Shown in pieces: positions 46,945 to 59,082 of a stretch of DNA of 64,000 nucleotides. A program made the position numbers and the translations under genes. Position 1 is the first letter of the stretch. Every line of letters starts with the position of its first letter. Source of the DNA: Turritopsis dohrnii (Eukaryota; Cnidaria; Hydrozoa; Anthoathecata; Oceaniidae); NCBI GenBank assembly GCA_027922465.2, contig BQMF02000600.1, positions 124,001-188,000 on the forward strand, in the 5' to 3' direction. The notes beneath the pieces are model-generated. The model had not been told where the DNA came from, ran no database searches, and was given only the letters and a program-made list of their open reading frames with translations.

Positions 46945-47995
46945 ATAGATTATATAAGATACTGGCGAATCAAGTACACAATGGTAATCTTAATCTTGCT
47001 ACTTTCTTTATTGTGGTTTTAAATGAAATACCATTTTTTTCATTGTTTTTTATAGAAGTTCAACAACAAATGTAAGATGGAGGTAAGAAGGTGTTTATAC
47101 TTTCCACTATGCTGAAAATAAATAAAGGAGCTCTTACCTACATGTTTGTTTGTCCTTATTTTAGTTGGTGAATTTGCAGCTAATAATGGTGGGCTTTCAT
47201 AATAGAAAACTGTGGTCTTTTTTATTTCAGATGTAGAATCAATGGAATGGGATGGTAAATGAATTTATTTATCTAATAGAATAACATTTATTGTGTTAGA
47301 ATTACTATAACACTTTCATTCATTTTAGAGGAAATACGAGTATTTGGAGATGGTGACAAAAATAAAGATTAAAGTTTCTGTTACGAATGATACATGTCAT
47401 GAATCCCTAAAAATTCACTTTTCAGAAGATCCGATAACCCGATAATTACATACCAAGATGCAATAAACTCGCTATTCGCCGAAAATTATTATAATCTAAG
47501 AATAAATGGACTAAACCATGAAAACGTATTGGGGGACTGTTAACGAAGTCATATCACTTTTGCAAAAATCATTAAAAATTATTGTCAACACCTTTTTCAT
47601 GTGAATTTGTGTTTTTGTTGACATTATTTTCACACAGGATTTGCGCATATCATTTTCAAAATTCTCATACATTCTGTTAATCAGTTTTTCGATTTCGATT
47701 TCTATTTCTATCCTTAGAGTCAGTATTTTCGAAATTAAAACCCGTAAAAATTTTTTACACGGGTTACTAGTAGTCTCATACTCTCACACGGGCTGCTACA
47801 CATGTATCTGCATTGTATCAAATATGGAATTTCTATTTTCCCCCATGTAATATTGCAGAAACATTTTCCTAGTTTGATGCTTAACTGTGTGTATGATCAT
47901 TTATGAATTCCAAACTACAGTTAACTCCCAGTAACTGGAACTTTCGAACTATTTTCTCTGGTCCCTTGAAATTTTCTTAATACTTTCTCATAAGA
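46945..47995. other. Intergenic after the Helitron remnant
   Basis: No recognisable coding or repeat signal. It may include more decayed Helitron sequence, but none could be read. Confidence 0.35.
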
Positions 47996-48170
47996 AAATC
48001 CGGTTAACTCGAACCTCGGATAATTCAAACTTCGGTTAACTCGAACCTCGGATAAGTAAAACCTCGGATAACTCGAACCTCGGATAACTCGAACTTCGGT
48101 TAACTCGAACCTCGGTTAACTCAAACCTCGGTTAACTCGAACCTCGGATAACTCGAACATTCGTCATCTC
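47995..48170. repeat. 17-bp tandem array (CGGTTAACTCGAACCTC)n
   Basis: About ten head-to-tail 17-bp units, alternating GGTTAACTCGAAC and GGATAACTCGAAC variants. They are preceded by degenerate forms back to about 47920. Similar GTTAACTCGAACT blocks are found in pogo/Tigger-type repeats of animals. No flanking transposase is visible. Confidence 0.85.
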
Positions 48171-48618
48171 GGATTCGTTGTCCCTTTTTGCCCCCCTGAG
48201 GCAAATTTCTTTGAATAACTAGAACTTTCAGAAAAAGTGTTAACAGAAAAGACGCTGTTTAGATTTCTTTCATTTTTATGAGTTCTCTCTTCAAAATTTC
48301 TACAAATTCATGGTGTCCAATTACCTTAAAATTCTGGAAATCCTGGAAATGTCCTGGAATTAGGTCTGGAAATGACCTGGTAATGAGGTTTTGTTCTGGT
48401 AGTTTATTTCAAGTTTCAATTTGGCAACTACATTCCCAGTTTATTCTCTAATGTCTCTACTGTTACTTCTGTTTTGAAAAGAATCATAGGTACATAAGTT
48501 GTCTAAGTTTTAGGCTGCTGCATTTTTATTTCTGTTTCCTATATTTATGAAAAGTTTAGTTTGTGATTTATACAACCTTTTCACATTTTCAGCCACTCAT
48601 CATACATTTTTCACCATT

Positions 48619-48783
48619 CAGAGGCGTAGTTAGGGTCAGTCAAAAAACCCTGGAGGAGTTCAACATTATGATATTTCTTTTCAGTCTTAAGTGGCGATTA
48701 GGTTACTTGCACGCTTTCCTTTTCTAGCCTAAATGACTGAACTCTCCTCCACAAATTTTGACTGATCTCTGGCTACGCCTCTG
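48619..48783. mobile_element. MITE with CAGAGGCGTAG termini (165 bp) and 5-bp duplication
   Basis: Starts CAGAGGCGTAGTTAGGGTCA and ends CTGGCTACGCCTCTG, with further pairing inside. CCATT is present immediately on both sides (48614–48618, 48784–48788). Diverged relatives lie at 3666–3790 and 15257–15373. Confidence 0.85.
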
Positions 48784-49274
48784 CCATTATCTAAAATTAT
48801 TAGGTTAATTATTATAAAAAATGAGCACCTGATTGCGATATGCATGAAACTTAAAGTCATGTATTTTTATGTTTTTAAATATTAAATAAATGATTATTTA
48901 CTTTGACTCTACCAACTTGTATTGAGTTCTTTGCCAATATCTTTCTTATGGTTATTACGGTAGCAGCGATAGTGAATACCGTATTAAAACACCCGCGGAC
49001 TCCTCCTCCTCCTCCTCCTACTACTACTCCGGCCGAAATGGCAATTAGTCTGTGATTTAGGGTCTGCAAGACTCCACTATTAACGCAATGTAAGTTCTAA
49101 TGAAGGAACGCAGCCTTCGAATTTTGGAAGCTTTTCTGTAACAAACATTTTAAAGTAGATTGCGTTTTGTTTCAAAAGTACATAATCTGATATTTTGTAG
49201 CTTAATCCATGAAAGAATGAGTTCTTATCAAATAGGCCTACATAAAAATGGGACTTTTAGTTCATTATGCTAAC

Positions 49275-52200
49275 CATAGTCACAAGAAAAAGAATAGTCT
49301 GGAAAATGCGGCCCTAAACGACCGATTTGCAGCGAGAAGTTGCAATTTGAACGGCCCGCACAATTATGGTGCAAAACAAGCAGGATGAGTAGCAGCAAGA
49401 CAGGAAGATTTCTTTTCTGGAGATGCTCCTTGATGCAATTTTTGCGGCTATTGATCACGATTTGAAATCAGTAAGTGGTCAGTCAGATGAGGGATGTACT
49501 TCAGCTGTTGGTGATATGCCTTATGACTCTTCTTGTTGGGCATCGTTTACTTGTAAACATTTCAAGAAAGGTTTGCCTGGTAGAACGTGTTCTAACTCCT
49601 GGTTTAATTTCCAAACATAATAAATTCTACGTCCTCTAAAATAGCAGAAAAAATGCTTCACCCGTTTTTGAAAGGAAAATCATGGAAAAAACTGGTCGAA
49701 GAGGGTTGCTATCCTGACCTACAGTTAATAAAATGTGATGTTGTTTGGCTTTATACTTTCAAAGATCATCATCATTCATCGTTTGATGGAGATGCTGATA
49801 AGTTTTATTTAAAAATTTATACATGTGCATCGAACAAGGCTGAAAGGCTGAAGATTTGTTTCAAGGGATCAGTAAGAAGTGTTCTGTAATTATGGGCTTT
49901 TAAATTGTAAATCATATTTTGGCTCACTTAACTGATGTTAGAAGCTTTCAAGAAGAATTTTAACTGCAAAGATACTGAAAGATTTTCAATTATTGCTTAT
50001 TTGAATGGATATGTATTTGGGAATATATATCAATGAATACGTTTCAAGAAAGCTTTATAATCGACATTGTTTATCAGTTCTTCTTGCTGGAAAATTTGAC
50101 GATATCACTGCATGTTTTCTGGAGCACAAACTGGTTGACGTTCATGATTAAAATGGATTTTGGAATGTACCTCCTAATATATTTTTACTCACAAGATGAA
50201 ATCTGACAAAACTAGAACGAAATTGCTGCGGATTTATATTGAAACGAAATCATTGAACTTGGATATTCAAGGACACTGAAGCAGCCTCTGAAAACAGCTA
50301 TTTTTATAGCTATATACATATCATAAAAGCATTAATTGGGCACACTTTTCATGTAAGACCCTGTGTTTTCATTGTTCTCGTCCCCTACACCCCTCAAAAG
50401 TCTGTTTTAGTGGTTAAATTAAACCTAAATCTCAACCTATGTGCCATATTACTGAGAGATAATAAAAATGGCTGAGATAAAAGTTTCTCTAGGCAGAAGT
50501 ACTCCCAAAGTGTTTTTTTTTACGTAATTATCTCCATCATGACTAGCTTGTCTTAAAACCAAAACATTCCAAAACAAATAAAGAAATTGCATCTACAAAG
50601 ACATAGCAGTTTGGATTCTAGCTTTGCTATCAATAAAGTTCCTTGTGAACAGAATAATTTATGGATTTAAGGTATTTATTTGCTTAAAGTATTTCAATTA
50701 GTTTCTGATGAAGATGGGGAAGGGAGGAAAATGCACTTTCTTACACTCGCTGACTCTATTAGCCCAAAGTAATTTTCAAGTGTGCTGACTCCTGCAAATT
50801 GTCGCCAATTATTCTACCCCTCCCTACCTATTATTAATATCTATTGCAACGTCCAATCTCCTATTATTGCACCCCTCTTATTATTGAGGACTCCAAAGTA
50901 CATATCGTAAAGATACCAAGTATTTGACAAATTCAATCACTGAATGCATGCTGATTCTGATCCCTTTTTTAGATTTGCTTGGATATAAACATGTTAGAAA
51001 ATAGACATAAAAAATGGCTTTGACCTATAGACACATTCAATGTTATTACGTATGTCATAACATCAACAAACAAATTGCAACTGTGCCTAATGCATCTAAT
51101 AGATCACAACCTCGAAGAACTTGACTCACTAACTAAAAACTTTGGTGCTACCTTGACATTTATGACTGAGTAATATGAGAACTTGATGTGGTTGTGCGAT
51201 AATTTTGGAAGCATAAACATGAACTTTGTTGTGTTGGAAGATTTGAGTGTTTGGGTTGTAAATTCACAGCACATGATTAATAAGAGAAACTGGTTATGTA
51301 GACTGAGATAATGAAGCAGCTTCATATTTCTTTTTTACATAATAACATAACAGGGACTGCAGAATAGAAATTTATTTGAGGGGGCTAACTGATTAAGTGC
51401 AAGAAAATTTCAATTGTCTAAAATGGCTAAAACCAACACTGTTTTTCCTAATTAGAGGCTCTTTTATGGCCCATAAATATGAGTTGTGTCACTGGAATTA
51501 TTGAGTTGCATAAAAAATAATAAAATTATTAAGTCTTACAGGCTGTATATGCTTAGAATAAGGGAATTGAATGGTAAAATGGAATTGTCGTTAAAATTTC
51601 TTATGTCAAGGAAAAAAGATAATTATAGATTGTCTTGTTGTGGAACTTGATGGTGGAATACTTTTGACTGGTAGGTTTAAAGTAGGGATATATCCTGAAA
51701 TCAAAGTTACATAATGGGAAAACAGGAAGAAATGGGCTTATCATAGATATATACTTTGTAAAGGAATACATTTTTGTTAGATATTTTTTAAAACATTTTG
51801 TAACAATTTTATTCAAAAGACTTTGTAAGTAACAAATGACACTTGTGAATCAAATTATAGAAAATGATAAAATTCTATAAAAGTATATTGCAGAAAGCTT
51901 CTCGTAAAATTTTATAAGTAACGCACCTAAACAAATACGAGAATGATCAATGGATAATGGTCATAGAGTTACCTGATTCTCTAAGGGCCTTGTCTAGAAA
52001 TTGGCTGTTAGCTATATAATAATAAGTTTAATAAATATATATGTATAATAAGTTTAATAAATAAATTTTTCAGTTTAATATTTTTTAGCAGACGAAGATT
52101 TATTTGCAATAGAATTTCATAATTTTACTCACAAGTGACATTTATTACTTACATTGTTGAAATAGCATATTTTGTATCAAGAGACTTTATAAACACAATA

Positions 52201-52689
52201 TATTGTATATATACATATACTTCTAGCTGTAGCTGGCTATATGCATAAAAATAGTAAAGAAAATGTCATATGATAGAACCTACTCCCCTTCTCAATTGTT
52301 ATTCTTCGAAATAACATTCACATAACATATTGTGTATATTCATTTTCTTAATTTGCTCGAGGGTTATCAACGAACCATCCTGTCTCTCTGTGTCACAACA
52401 TCCACCTATTTCGATCGCTAATTCTCGCTATACTCTTCGTCTCCTCGAGGAAGACGAAAATATAGGGATACCTTGAGTTTATTTAACAGCCAAAAATGGT
52501 GAAACTTGCCCCTGGAAGACCAGAGGAAGTGAAAAATAATTCAAAAAATCTAAAGCTTCCAGCCTGATTTAAAGATTCTTTGCACCATAAAAAAGCATGG
52601 GTTCTAGTTTTTCACGGAACCCGACTTATTCATAAGAAACGGCCCGAAAACGGCCCTGATTCCAGACTATTCTTTTTCTTGTGACTATG
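49275..52689. mobile_element. 3.4-kb TIR transposon, nested insertion 1
   Basis: Ends CATAGTCACAAGAAAAAGAA and TTCTTTTTCTTGTGACTATG are perfect inverted repeats extending to about 30 bp (through TAGTCTGGAA). TGCTAAC occurs on both flanks (49268–49274, 52690–52696), a 7-bp duplication (possibly 8). Short plus-strand frames at about 49423–49889 look like pieces of one decayed protein (GEDAP-free, Cys/His-containing), which was not recognised. Superfamily is unassigned; hAT-like by duplication length only. Confidence 0.8.
49410..50290 (+). pseudogene. Unrecognised decayed coding region in nested insertion 1
   Basis: Adjacent plus-strand frames contain CTSAVGDMPYDSSCWASFTC, then MLHPFLKGKSWKKLVEEGCY and IKCDVVWLYTFKDHHH. 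Residual reading continues to about 50290 (DDITACFLEHKLVDVHD-like). They look like a single protein broken by stops, but no catalytic triad or known domain could be identified. Confidence 0.35.
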
Positions 52690-53008
52690 TGCTAACTGAA
52701 AATACTTGATATGTTGCTTTTCTTGACGGTAAAGCTTATCAGTTCAAAATTTCATATTACCTCAGTTGTTAGCTAACTATACACTATATGTTTCTGTATT
52801 AAGGCTTTCAAAGATCTAGTTCGAAAAGGCAGTTATTTGTTTGAATTCATTTTTGGTTTCATGAAATTATAATACACCTTTCCCGTAATTTCAAACAATT
52901 ACGTCATTTTTGCTCTAAATTGGATCTTCTGAATTGAGGGAGGTAAACAAACCAAAAGTGCTCAAGTAGTAAAGCAGATATCTCAGTTTTATTTTAATGT
53001 TTTAAGTA

Positions 53009-54749
53009 ATGTCAACTCATTGCGCCGTTGCGGGCTGCTCAAATGGGGCCTACAGGCTCTTGAAATGGAGAGAAAAGATATGTGACATCCATGGTTGTGA
53101 GCAAGGTTGTTGTGCTTGTGAGGAACCTTTCAAGTAAGTTGTTTATTAATCTTGTTTATTAAGAATGACATCTGCATAAAGTCTCTATGAACGAAACTAT
53201 TTATTAAATTTATATTTTATTATTTAGACTTTTGCCCTTTCCTGGTCGTGTTAAAGATCCCATTAGGAGACAAATGTGGAAAAACTTGATAAATCGTGTT
53301 GACAAGAAGAACAAGCTATGGAGCCCTGGCTCAAAATCCAGAGTTTGCACTGATCATTTTGATGGTGATTTTCCTTATCCTGTATTGCACCTCAACTATT
53401 CTGGTGCAGAAAAAAAAGTGTCAAATTTATTTCCAGAGCGATCAATTAAGAGAAGAAAACTGGCTTCCAAAATGGTAGAGCTTGCACCACAATCCGAAGT
53501 AGAATAACCTTGTCAGGAACAAACTTCTATAAAAAGTTTTGAAAAGCCAAAAGATGTTGATTTTATGATGGAGGAACCTAATGAGGAGAACGCATTGTAT
53601 AAACTTTCTATTCTTGAAATGAAATACCAAGAGCAAGTACAACTTAACAAGTCAATCGAAAATGAAAATAAAGATTTGAAAAAAGCTAATGCTGTTTTAG
53701 AAGCAGAATTGATCAGTCTCAAACGGAGGAATTCATCAAAGAATTCGTTAATAACTCGTTATAAAAAATATACTTCAACCCTTAAAGCTAAATTACAAGC
53801 TTGTACATGCCATAAATCACTAGCAGACAAATTGCTTCGAAATGATGCAAATGTTTTATTCTATACTGGTTGTGAAAATTTGCAATCCTTTAATAATATT
53901 CACAATTTGTGCTCACCATTCCTGAAAAGAAAGTGGCAAGGGAAACGAACAACATCAATGAATAATCCTAAACGAGTCACAAAGAAGAAATTAGGTAAAA
54001 AATTAAAACTTTCAACCAAAGACGAGTTGCTGTTGACTTTAATGCGCTTACGATTGGGGTTGTGTGTTCAAGATTTGGCTGACCGATTCAAAACATCATC
54101 AACTCATATTTCAAATACCTTTATAACATGGTGTAAACTTCTTGCTAAGATTTTGAATCCACTGGTATTTGTACCCGACCAAGGTCAGCTAAACTACACA
54201 AGGCCAAAACGATTTGATGTACAGAAGGATCTCTGTCAAATAATAGATTGCTTCGAATGCTTCACAGAAACACCAAAGAGCCTTGACCTTCAGAAGTTAA
54301 CTTGGTCTGAGTATAAACACCATAACACTGTAAAAGTACTAGTTGGCTGCTCACCCAATTCCTTGATCACATTTATTTCACGATCTTATCCTGGTAGTAT
54401 TTCTGACCAAGCAATTGTTACACAGTCTGAGTTTTTAGATAGTGTACCAATGTATTCTTCCCTTATGGCTGATAAGGGATTTAACATACATAAGGACTGC
54501 TTAGCACGAAACATTCACTTGGTGTTGCCTCCAGGAAAAAAAGGGACATATCAAATGTCAAGAGATGATGTTTCAAAAACGAAGAAAGTGGCAAATTTAA
54601 GGATTCTAATAGAACAGGTTATTCGAAACGTAAAAGGGTTCAAAATTTTGACTAATGAATTGCCAGTAACGCTGATTCCTGTGGTTGATGATATTGTTAA
54701 AGTTTGTGGAGCTTTAGTTAACCTTAAACCACCAATCTTAAGTGATTAA
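53009..54749 (+). pseudogene. ISL2EU transposase (THAP + DDE_Tnp_4), one in-frame stop
   Basis: Exon 1 is 53009–53133 (ends AA|GTAAGT) and exon 2 starts at 53228 in matching phase. The N-terminal THAP-like finger reads CAVAGCSNG…WKNLINRVDK…SRVCTDHFDGDFP. A coiled coil (about 53580–53790) follows, with a helix-turn-helix-like region (LSTKDELLLTLMRLRLG…) next. The DDE catalytic core includes IIDCFECF, SISDQAI, LMADKGF and IEQVIRNVKGF, supplying D, D, D/E-type acidic residues. It would bind the TIRs and cut and join DNA. A single TAA at 53505–53507 lies between THAP and core; otherwise the frame is continuous to 54749. Confidence 0.88.
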
Positions 54750-54876
54750 ATTCACACAGCTTATCACATATTATATATTATATATCACATATTATATATT
54801 ATATAATAAAATGTTAGAACATGGCCATGATAAAACAATATATTATTAAACTTGTGTTTATGACAATATTATTTGG

Positions 54877-56128
54877 CTAGGAACAGCTGCTGCAGAAATA
54901 CTTTTTGTTTTGCTTTGGAATATCTGCTTCGCTCGCAATATTGATACAAGCAAAGTGGAACCACAGTTTGCAAGTAGAGCAACAGATGCTACTTTCTTGA
55001 AATGTTTCTGGCTCATTTAGACAGTCTTTTCCACATTTTCCACACAAATATACTTGAGGCATGGTAAATTTCTTCTTTCTTGTTTTTTTAAGTTTTGTTT
55101 CTGCAGACTTCAGCTGAATTATGTTTTTGTTAACTATGGGTATTTGACTACTTAAAATGTTATTTCGTGTTGCCATGTGATCTTCAGTTATCTCATGATT
55201 GTCAACCTTTTTTGATCCCAAAGGGTGCTTCGTTAATATCATAGGTGCTAAATAATTGTACCAGCAATATTCAAGATTTTTTTGAATTTTTAACCAATAA
55301 GCTGGATCGAATTCTATTTTCTCCAGATGATTACCATGATGGGTATACACAAAAAACCAGGCATGGTTTCTTTCTGTTATTGCCATTTGACCTTGTATTT
55401 GTGCATAGTAGCTGTGATTTTTCTTCAACTTGATTGATATCCCTTGGTCAGTTTCGATTGACTGCAAATAGGTTATGTTTTCTGCTGATGGAATCGTATG
55501 ACATATGCTGTATGGACATTTTATTTCAACTACAAATTTGCCACAGCAATAACACGAGCCCTCCAAGTCAGGACTAGCGGCTAAAAATGGCTTGCTTTTG
55601 TGTATATGCATCCCAGGATTGTCACAAAAACGGATTTTTTTGTGCTTATGCTGTAGAATAGTTTTTATGTTTTCTTTTGCATGAATCTCCATACTTTGGC
55701 CATGTTTAGTTGCTACAGTTGAAAAACACTTTCTGTCAATTAAGCCTTGGACTAAATTTGAAGGATTTTCATTTTCATTATTTTGCACAGTGTTCATTCG
55801 AGTGTAAATAGTACCATCACTGACAATAAGTTTAGCTTTATATTCTTTTTGGTTGGTAAGGTGTCGTTTTTCAGCAACTAAATCAACAGCTGTATTGTCT
55901 TCTGAATATGCAAAAGCTCTAATATGAAAAGCACTATACTAGAAAAACTATTTTTTGTGGCTAGCATAAAACCAGTAATAAGTAAACTTGCCTTGAGACG
56001 AGAGTATCAAAATCTCCTAAGGTTGATTTTTTTCTCAAAGCCAAATAAACACGCAGAGACTCTATTGACATTAAACGGATTTCTTGCAACGACATAGCTG
56101 GATGAGATGTCTGAGATTCTTCATCCAT
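54877..56128 (-). CDS. ISL2EU accessory protein: YqaJ-type nuclease with C-terminal PHD finger
   Basis: Minus-strand exons are 56128–55992 and 55918–54877, joined in phase 2 to give 392 residues with no stop. The donor is AG|GCAAGT, a GC–AG intron. The first ATG-headed start was chosen over a non-ATG upstream codon. The YqaJ/lambda-exonuclease-like fold shows AASPDLEG (metal-binding Asp), VVEIKCPY (Glu-x-Lys) and YYAQIQGQMAITER. A PHD finger follows (CGKCGKDC…CCSTCKLWFHFACIN…CSSC), a chromatin-reading module. Family knowledge: this nuclease accompanies the transposase in ISL2EU elements; its role is not established. It is convergent with the transposase, with 127 bp between the stops. Confidence 0.85.
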
Positions 56129-56386
56129 CTTGGTGTTGTTCAATAATGAATAACTGACCTCGCGTTAAAAGGGAAATGTCAAAACAAATGTGTCAAACCA
56201 AGTACGAGAAATAACCACGTGCACTCTGAAGGCGATATCTGCCATCTTTACTAATGTTTACCTCCTCCAGTATGTTACTCAGAAACAGAACATGCGCGCG
56301 CAACAATTTTCGGAATTACGGGAAAGGTGTATTAAAAACATATTTTTGTTTTCGAAACGCGTGTTTTTTTTCTACACATAGTCTTA

Positions 56387-56781
56387 GGGGCTGTTCATAT
56401 GGAGGTGAGCTGGCCCGGTTAACCGGGCTGGCTCACTTGAATGAGATGAAATTCACCCCGCGTTCATATGGCTTTTCTCATCCCACTTAACCGGGCTGGA
56501 GAATGTTGTTTACATCACGTAAACAATAATTCGAATTTCGACGCGTGCGCACTTGTCTAAAATCTATCCCACTAAGCCGGGCTGGTCTGTTCATATGAAC
56601 AAATTTCATCTCACTTAGGTGAGATCCCGGTCAAATGAAATGAGATCTCACTTAAGTGAGCCAGCCCGCTTTTCATATGAACACAATTTATTTTTATAAA
56701 GATTTCTTAATGACAGTGAGATCTCTGCTAAGTGAGCTAGCCCGGCTAACCGGGCCAGCTCACCTCCATATGAACAGCCCC
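56387..56781. mobile_element. Harbinger-type MITE (395 bp), nested insertion 3
   Basis: Ends GGGGCTGTTCATATGGAGGT and ACCTCCATATGAACAGCCCC are perfect inverted repeats continuing through GAGCTGGCCCGGTTAACCGG-like sequence. Flanking TTA (56384–56386, 56782–56784) is the 3-bp duplication typical of PIF/Harbinger. The interior repeats AGCCCGG / CCGGGCT units, so the whole element can fold. It is non-coding. Confidence 0.9.
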
Positions 56782-57079
56782 TTACAAAAAATTTTCTTAT
56801 AAAAAAATCATATACAGCTCATATCACGCATGTATAATTCTTTTGTCTTTAATAAATTAATTTCTGGTGGTGGTTTATGATTAGACCCTTTTTACACTAA
56901 CTAATAATTTTAACAAATTTATCGTTTATGCCTGTTTTCCACCAGTGAGTTATAAAAAAACACAAGCCTCAAAGAACTTTGTAGTAACTTTTAATAACTT
57001 TAAGTAAAATTGCTGCTACCGTTTTGCGCCATCTGGCTCTTGTATTTATTTAATGAAACATTTGTCTTATGGTTATCTA

Positions 57080-58420
57080 CACACAATAATTGCTAAAATT
57101 TTCGCCACCTTGGGGAAATATATAGTCGCATTTTTGCGAATATTGTTTTATAAAAAAAATTGGAGATAGTACAAAATAATTCTCACCTAATGAGTTATGA
57201 TGCAACTTAAACCGTTCTCTTGGAAACCTTTGCGCGAACATGCATGACAAACTTAGATTGTCCAGATAATGCATCTAAAAGAAAAAGATTTCATAAACTA
57301 ACAGAAATCATTTCCGGAGCTTCATATGGCTGATAAAAGATGGTTGGTACTCGCTAACTAATTCACTGTTTTTCATGTTGTTGGTTAAGATGCTTTCTTG
57401 TACGTAACGTCACAGAGTCATGGTTTGACAAGATAACTTAATAATAGGAGCGTCAAGACCGGGACTGATGCAACATTATTTTTTCAGAGTGTGCTGATAC
57501 ATGATGTAACAAGAGCCTTATAGTACTTTTTGTGTCAAATTTCTAATTGACGTTAAATAAATTTTAATAATAATAATAATAATGTGGGGGCTTCCCTCTG
57601 AACAGTTTGAATCGCATTTCTGTCTGTAAGTCTTGATGCGATGTATTTTTTAATAGTTCCGGAACAAAAATCACGTGAGCAGAAATGTATTTTCATGCTA
57701 TTCCAGCATGAGTCAACTATAGAATTATTACATCACCTTAGTATTATTTATACTACAACAATCTGCTAACTTGACCTTGGCTTGAACATATTTCAAAGAA
57801 AGTTTTTCGCATTCCGGAAAGTACAATAGAGGATGTAGAGTTTTGTGTTCTTCTGTTTATATCTCCTAATAAAAAATTCCTCCATGTAAACCAGGCATTG
57901 TGGACTTTTTGATAATAATCTCATAATGGTAAAAGCTACATTTTGAATTAAAGAAATAACTAGAAGCCTCAGGGCTTGAACAATTTCCGCATCAGGCCTA
58001 GAGGAAATAGCTTTAGGCTAATTTTCAAGATATCTGAATGACTATCCATTCTGTTCTTGTTGCTTACGTGAGAACACGTCTATCACAATTCCCAAAATAT
58101 GACTTATGGCTCACATGAAGAATAAAATGATATTCGATAGAAGTGAACCAAAATCATTTGAAAATCAGGGAAAAATCAGGGAAAAATCTGCAAGTAACTG
58201 CCAACTTTAATATCAGGACCTTCCAATTGTTCTTTGTGCACAACTTCCAAATTTTGCCAGAAATATGAATTTGGTAATATATTTAAGTAAACATTACATG
58301 AAATTGTTCATAACTTGTATTAATAGGAGCAGGAGAAACTTAATAAATAAAAATTATATTGCTTATATATACATAACTTAAATCAACATAACATACAATA
58401 CGAAAATCTATTTCTACTAA
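57080..58420. other. Intergenic with a (TAA)n tract
   Basis: ATTTTAATAATAATAATAATAATG at about 57561–57583 resembles the 3' tail of a LINE fragment, but no coding LINE sequence was recognised next to it. Confidence 0.35.
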
Positions 58421-58427
58421 ACTCGCT

Positions 58428-58590
58428 AGTGGCGGATCCAGAGGTAAGCCACAACTTGTGTAGGAGAGTGTTAGCAATTCAAACATAAAAGAAAAAGGTT
58501 CAAATAATCCCATTGATAATATGAACTGAATTCACAACTTATGTTAATGCGCTTCTCCACAAGTTGCGACTACACTCTAGATCCACCACT
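58428..58590. mobile_element. MITE with AGTGGCGGATCCAGAG termini
   Basis: AGTGGCGGATCCAGAGGTAA at the left is a diverged complement of the right end (…CTCTAGATCCACCACT). Pairing continues over about 40 bp (CACAACTTGTG / CACAAGTTGCG). GTGGCGGATCCAG-like termini are common in hAT-related MITEs. No certain target duplication was found. Confidence 0.7.
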
Positions 58591-58715
58591 GTCTGCATAT
58601 TACCACTTCTATGGAGTCTATAAATAACACCAATGTGCCGGAAGAGACAAATGACACAATAAAACTTTGTTAGGATCTGTATGAAAATGTTCTTTTCGAA
58701 CATGATATACCTTAA

Positions 58716-59082
58716 GGGGATTATTTTTGCGAGCCAAGGTTTGAGAGCGTTTTGTGTGGATTAATATTTTCAATTCAGAGCTTCTCAAGGAAAATGTTTG
58801 GATTTATATTTGCGAATGGGCACAAAGTGCAATGTGTGTACTTTATAATATAGCTTAGAAGTAGCAGCAAAAATCACTATTTCCATGCCAGCCACATTGC
58901 AAAACCAATTAGGTGCTTGATAAGTACAAGGAAATAGTTAATATATGAAAGGTACGCGGAGCCAAAAAATGAGCAAATAAAATCATGAAATTTTGCGTGG
59001 ATTTATTTTCGCGAATCGTTCATGTCTTGACGTTTTGCGTGGATTTATTGCAAAACTCAATCCACGCAAAAAAAAACCCCCC
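58716..59082. mobile_element. TTAA-flanked MITE (367 bp)
   Basis: GGGGATTATTTTTGCG at the left and GCAAAAAAAAACCCCCC at the right are imperfect inverted ends flanked by TTAA (58712–58715, 59083–59086). The interior repeats TTTGCGTGGATTTAT blocks. The TTAA duplication suggests a Kolobok or piggyBac-type mobiliser; the Kolobok-like element at 39594 has different termini. Confidence 0.65.

Larger units (their letters stand above)
52874..56330. mobile_element. ISL2EU DNA transposon (3457 bp), nested insertion 2
   Basis: Termini ACACCTTTCCCGTAATTTC and GGAATTACGGGAAAGGTGT are 19-bp inverted repeats with one mismatch, flanked by AT on both sides (52872–52873, 56331–56332). It contains two convergent genes: a THAP–DDE transposase on plus and a YqaJ-nuclease/PHD protein on minus. 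This pair and the 2-bp AT duplication are what is known of ISL2EU (IS4EU) elements. Both genes are almost intact. Confidence 0.9.
48956..57064. mobile_element. Second copy of the 820-bp element, split by three nested transposons
   Basis: Left part 48956–49267 (TACGGTAGCAGCGATAGTG…), middle parts 52697–52871 and 56333–56383, and right part 56785–57064 (…GCTGCTACCGTTTTGCGCC) align block by block with 37236–38055. TCTTATGGTTAT flanks both ends (48944–48955, 57065–57076), a 12-bp duplication. Removing the three insertions and one copy of each duplication leaves 830 bp. Confidence 0.88.
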
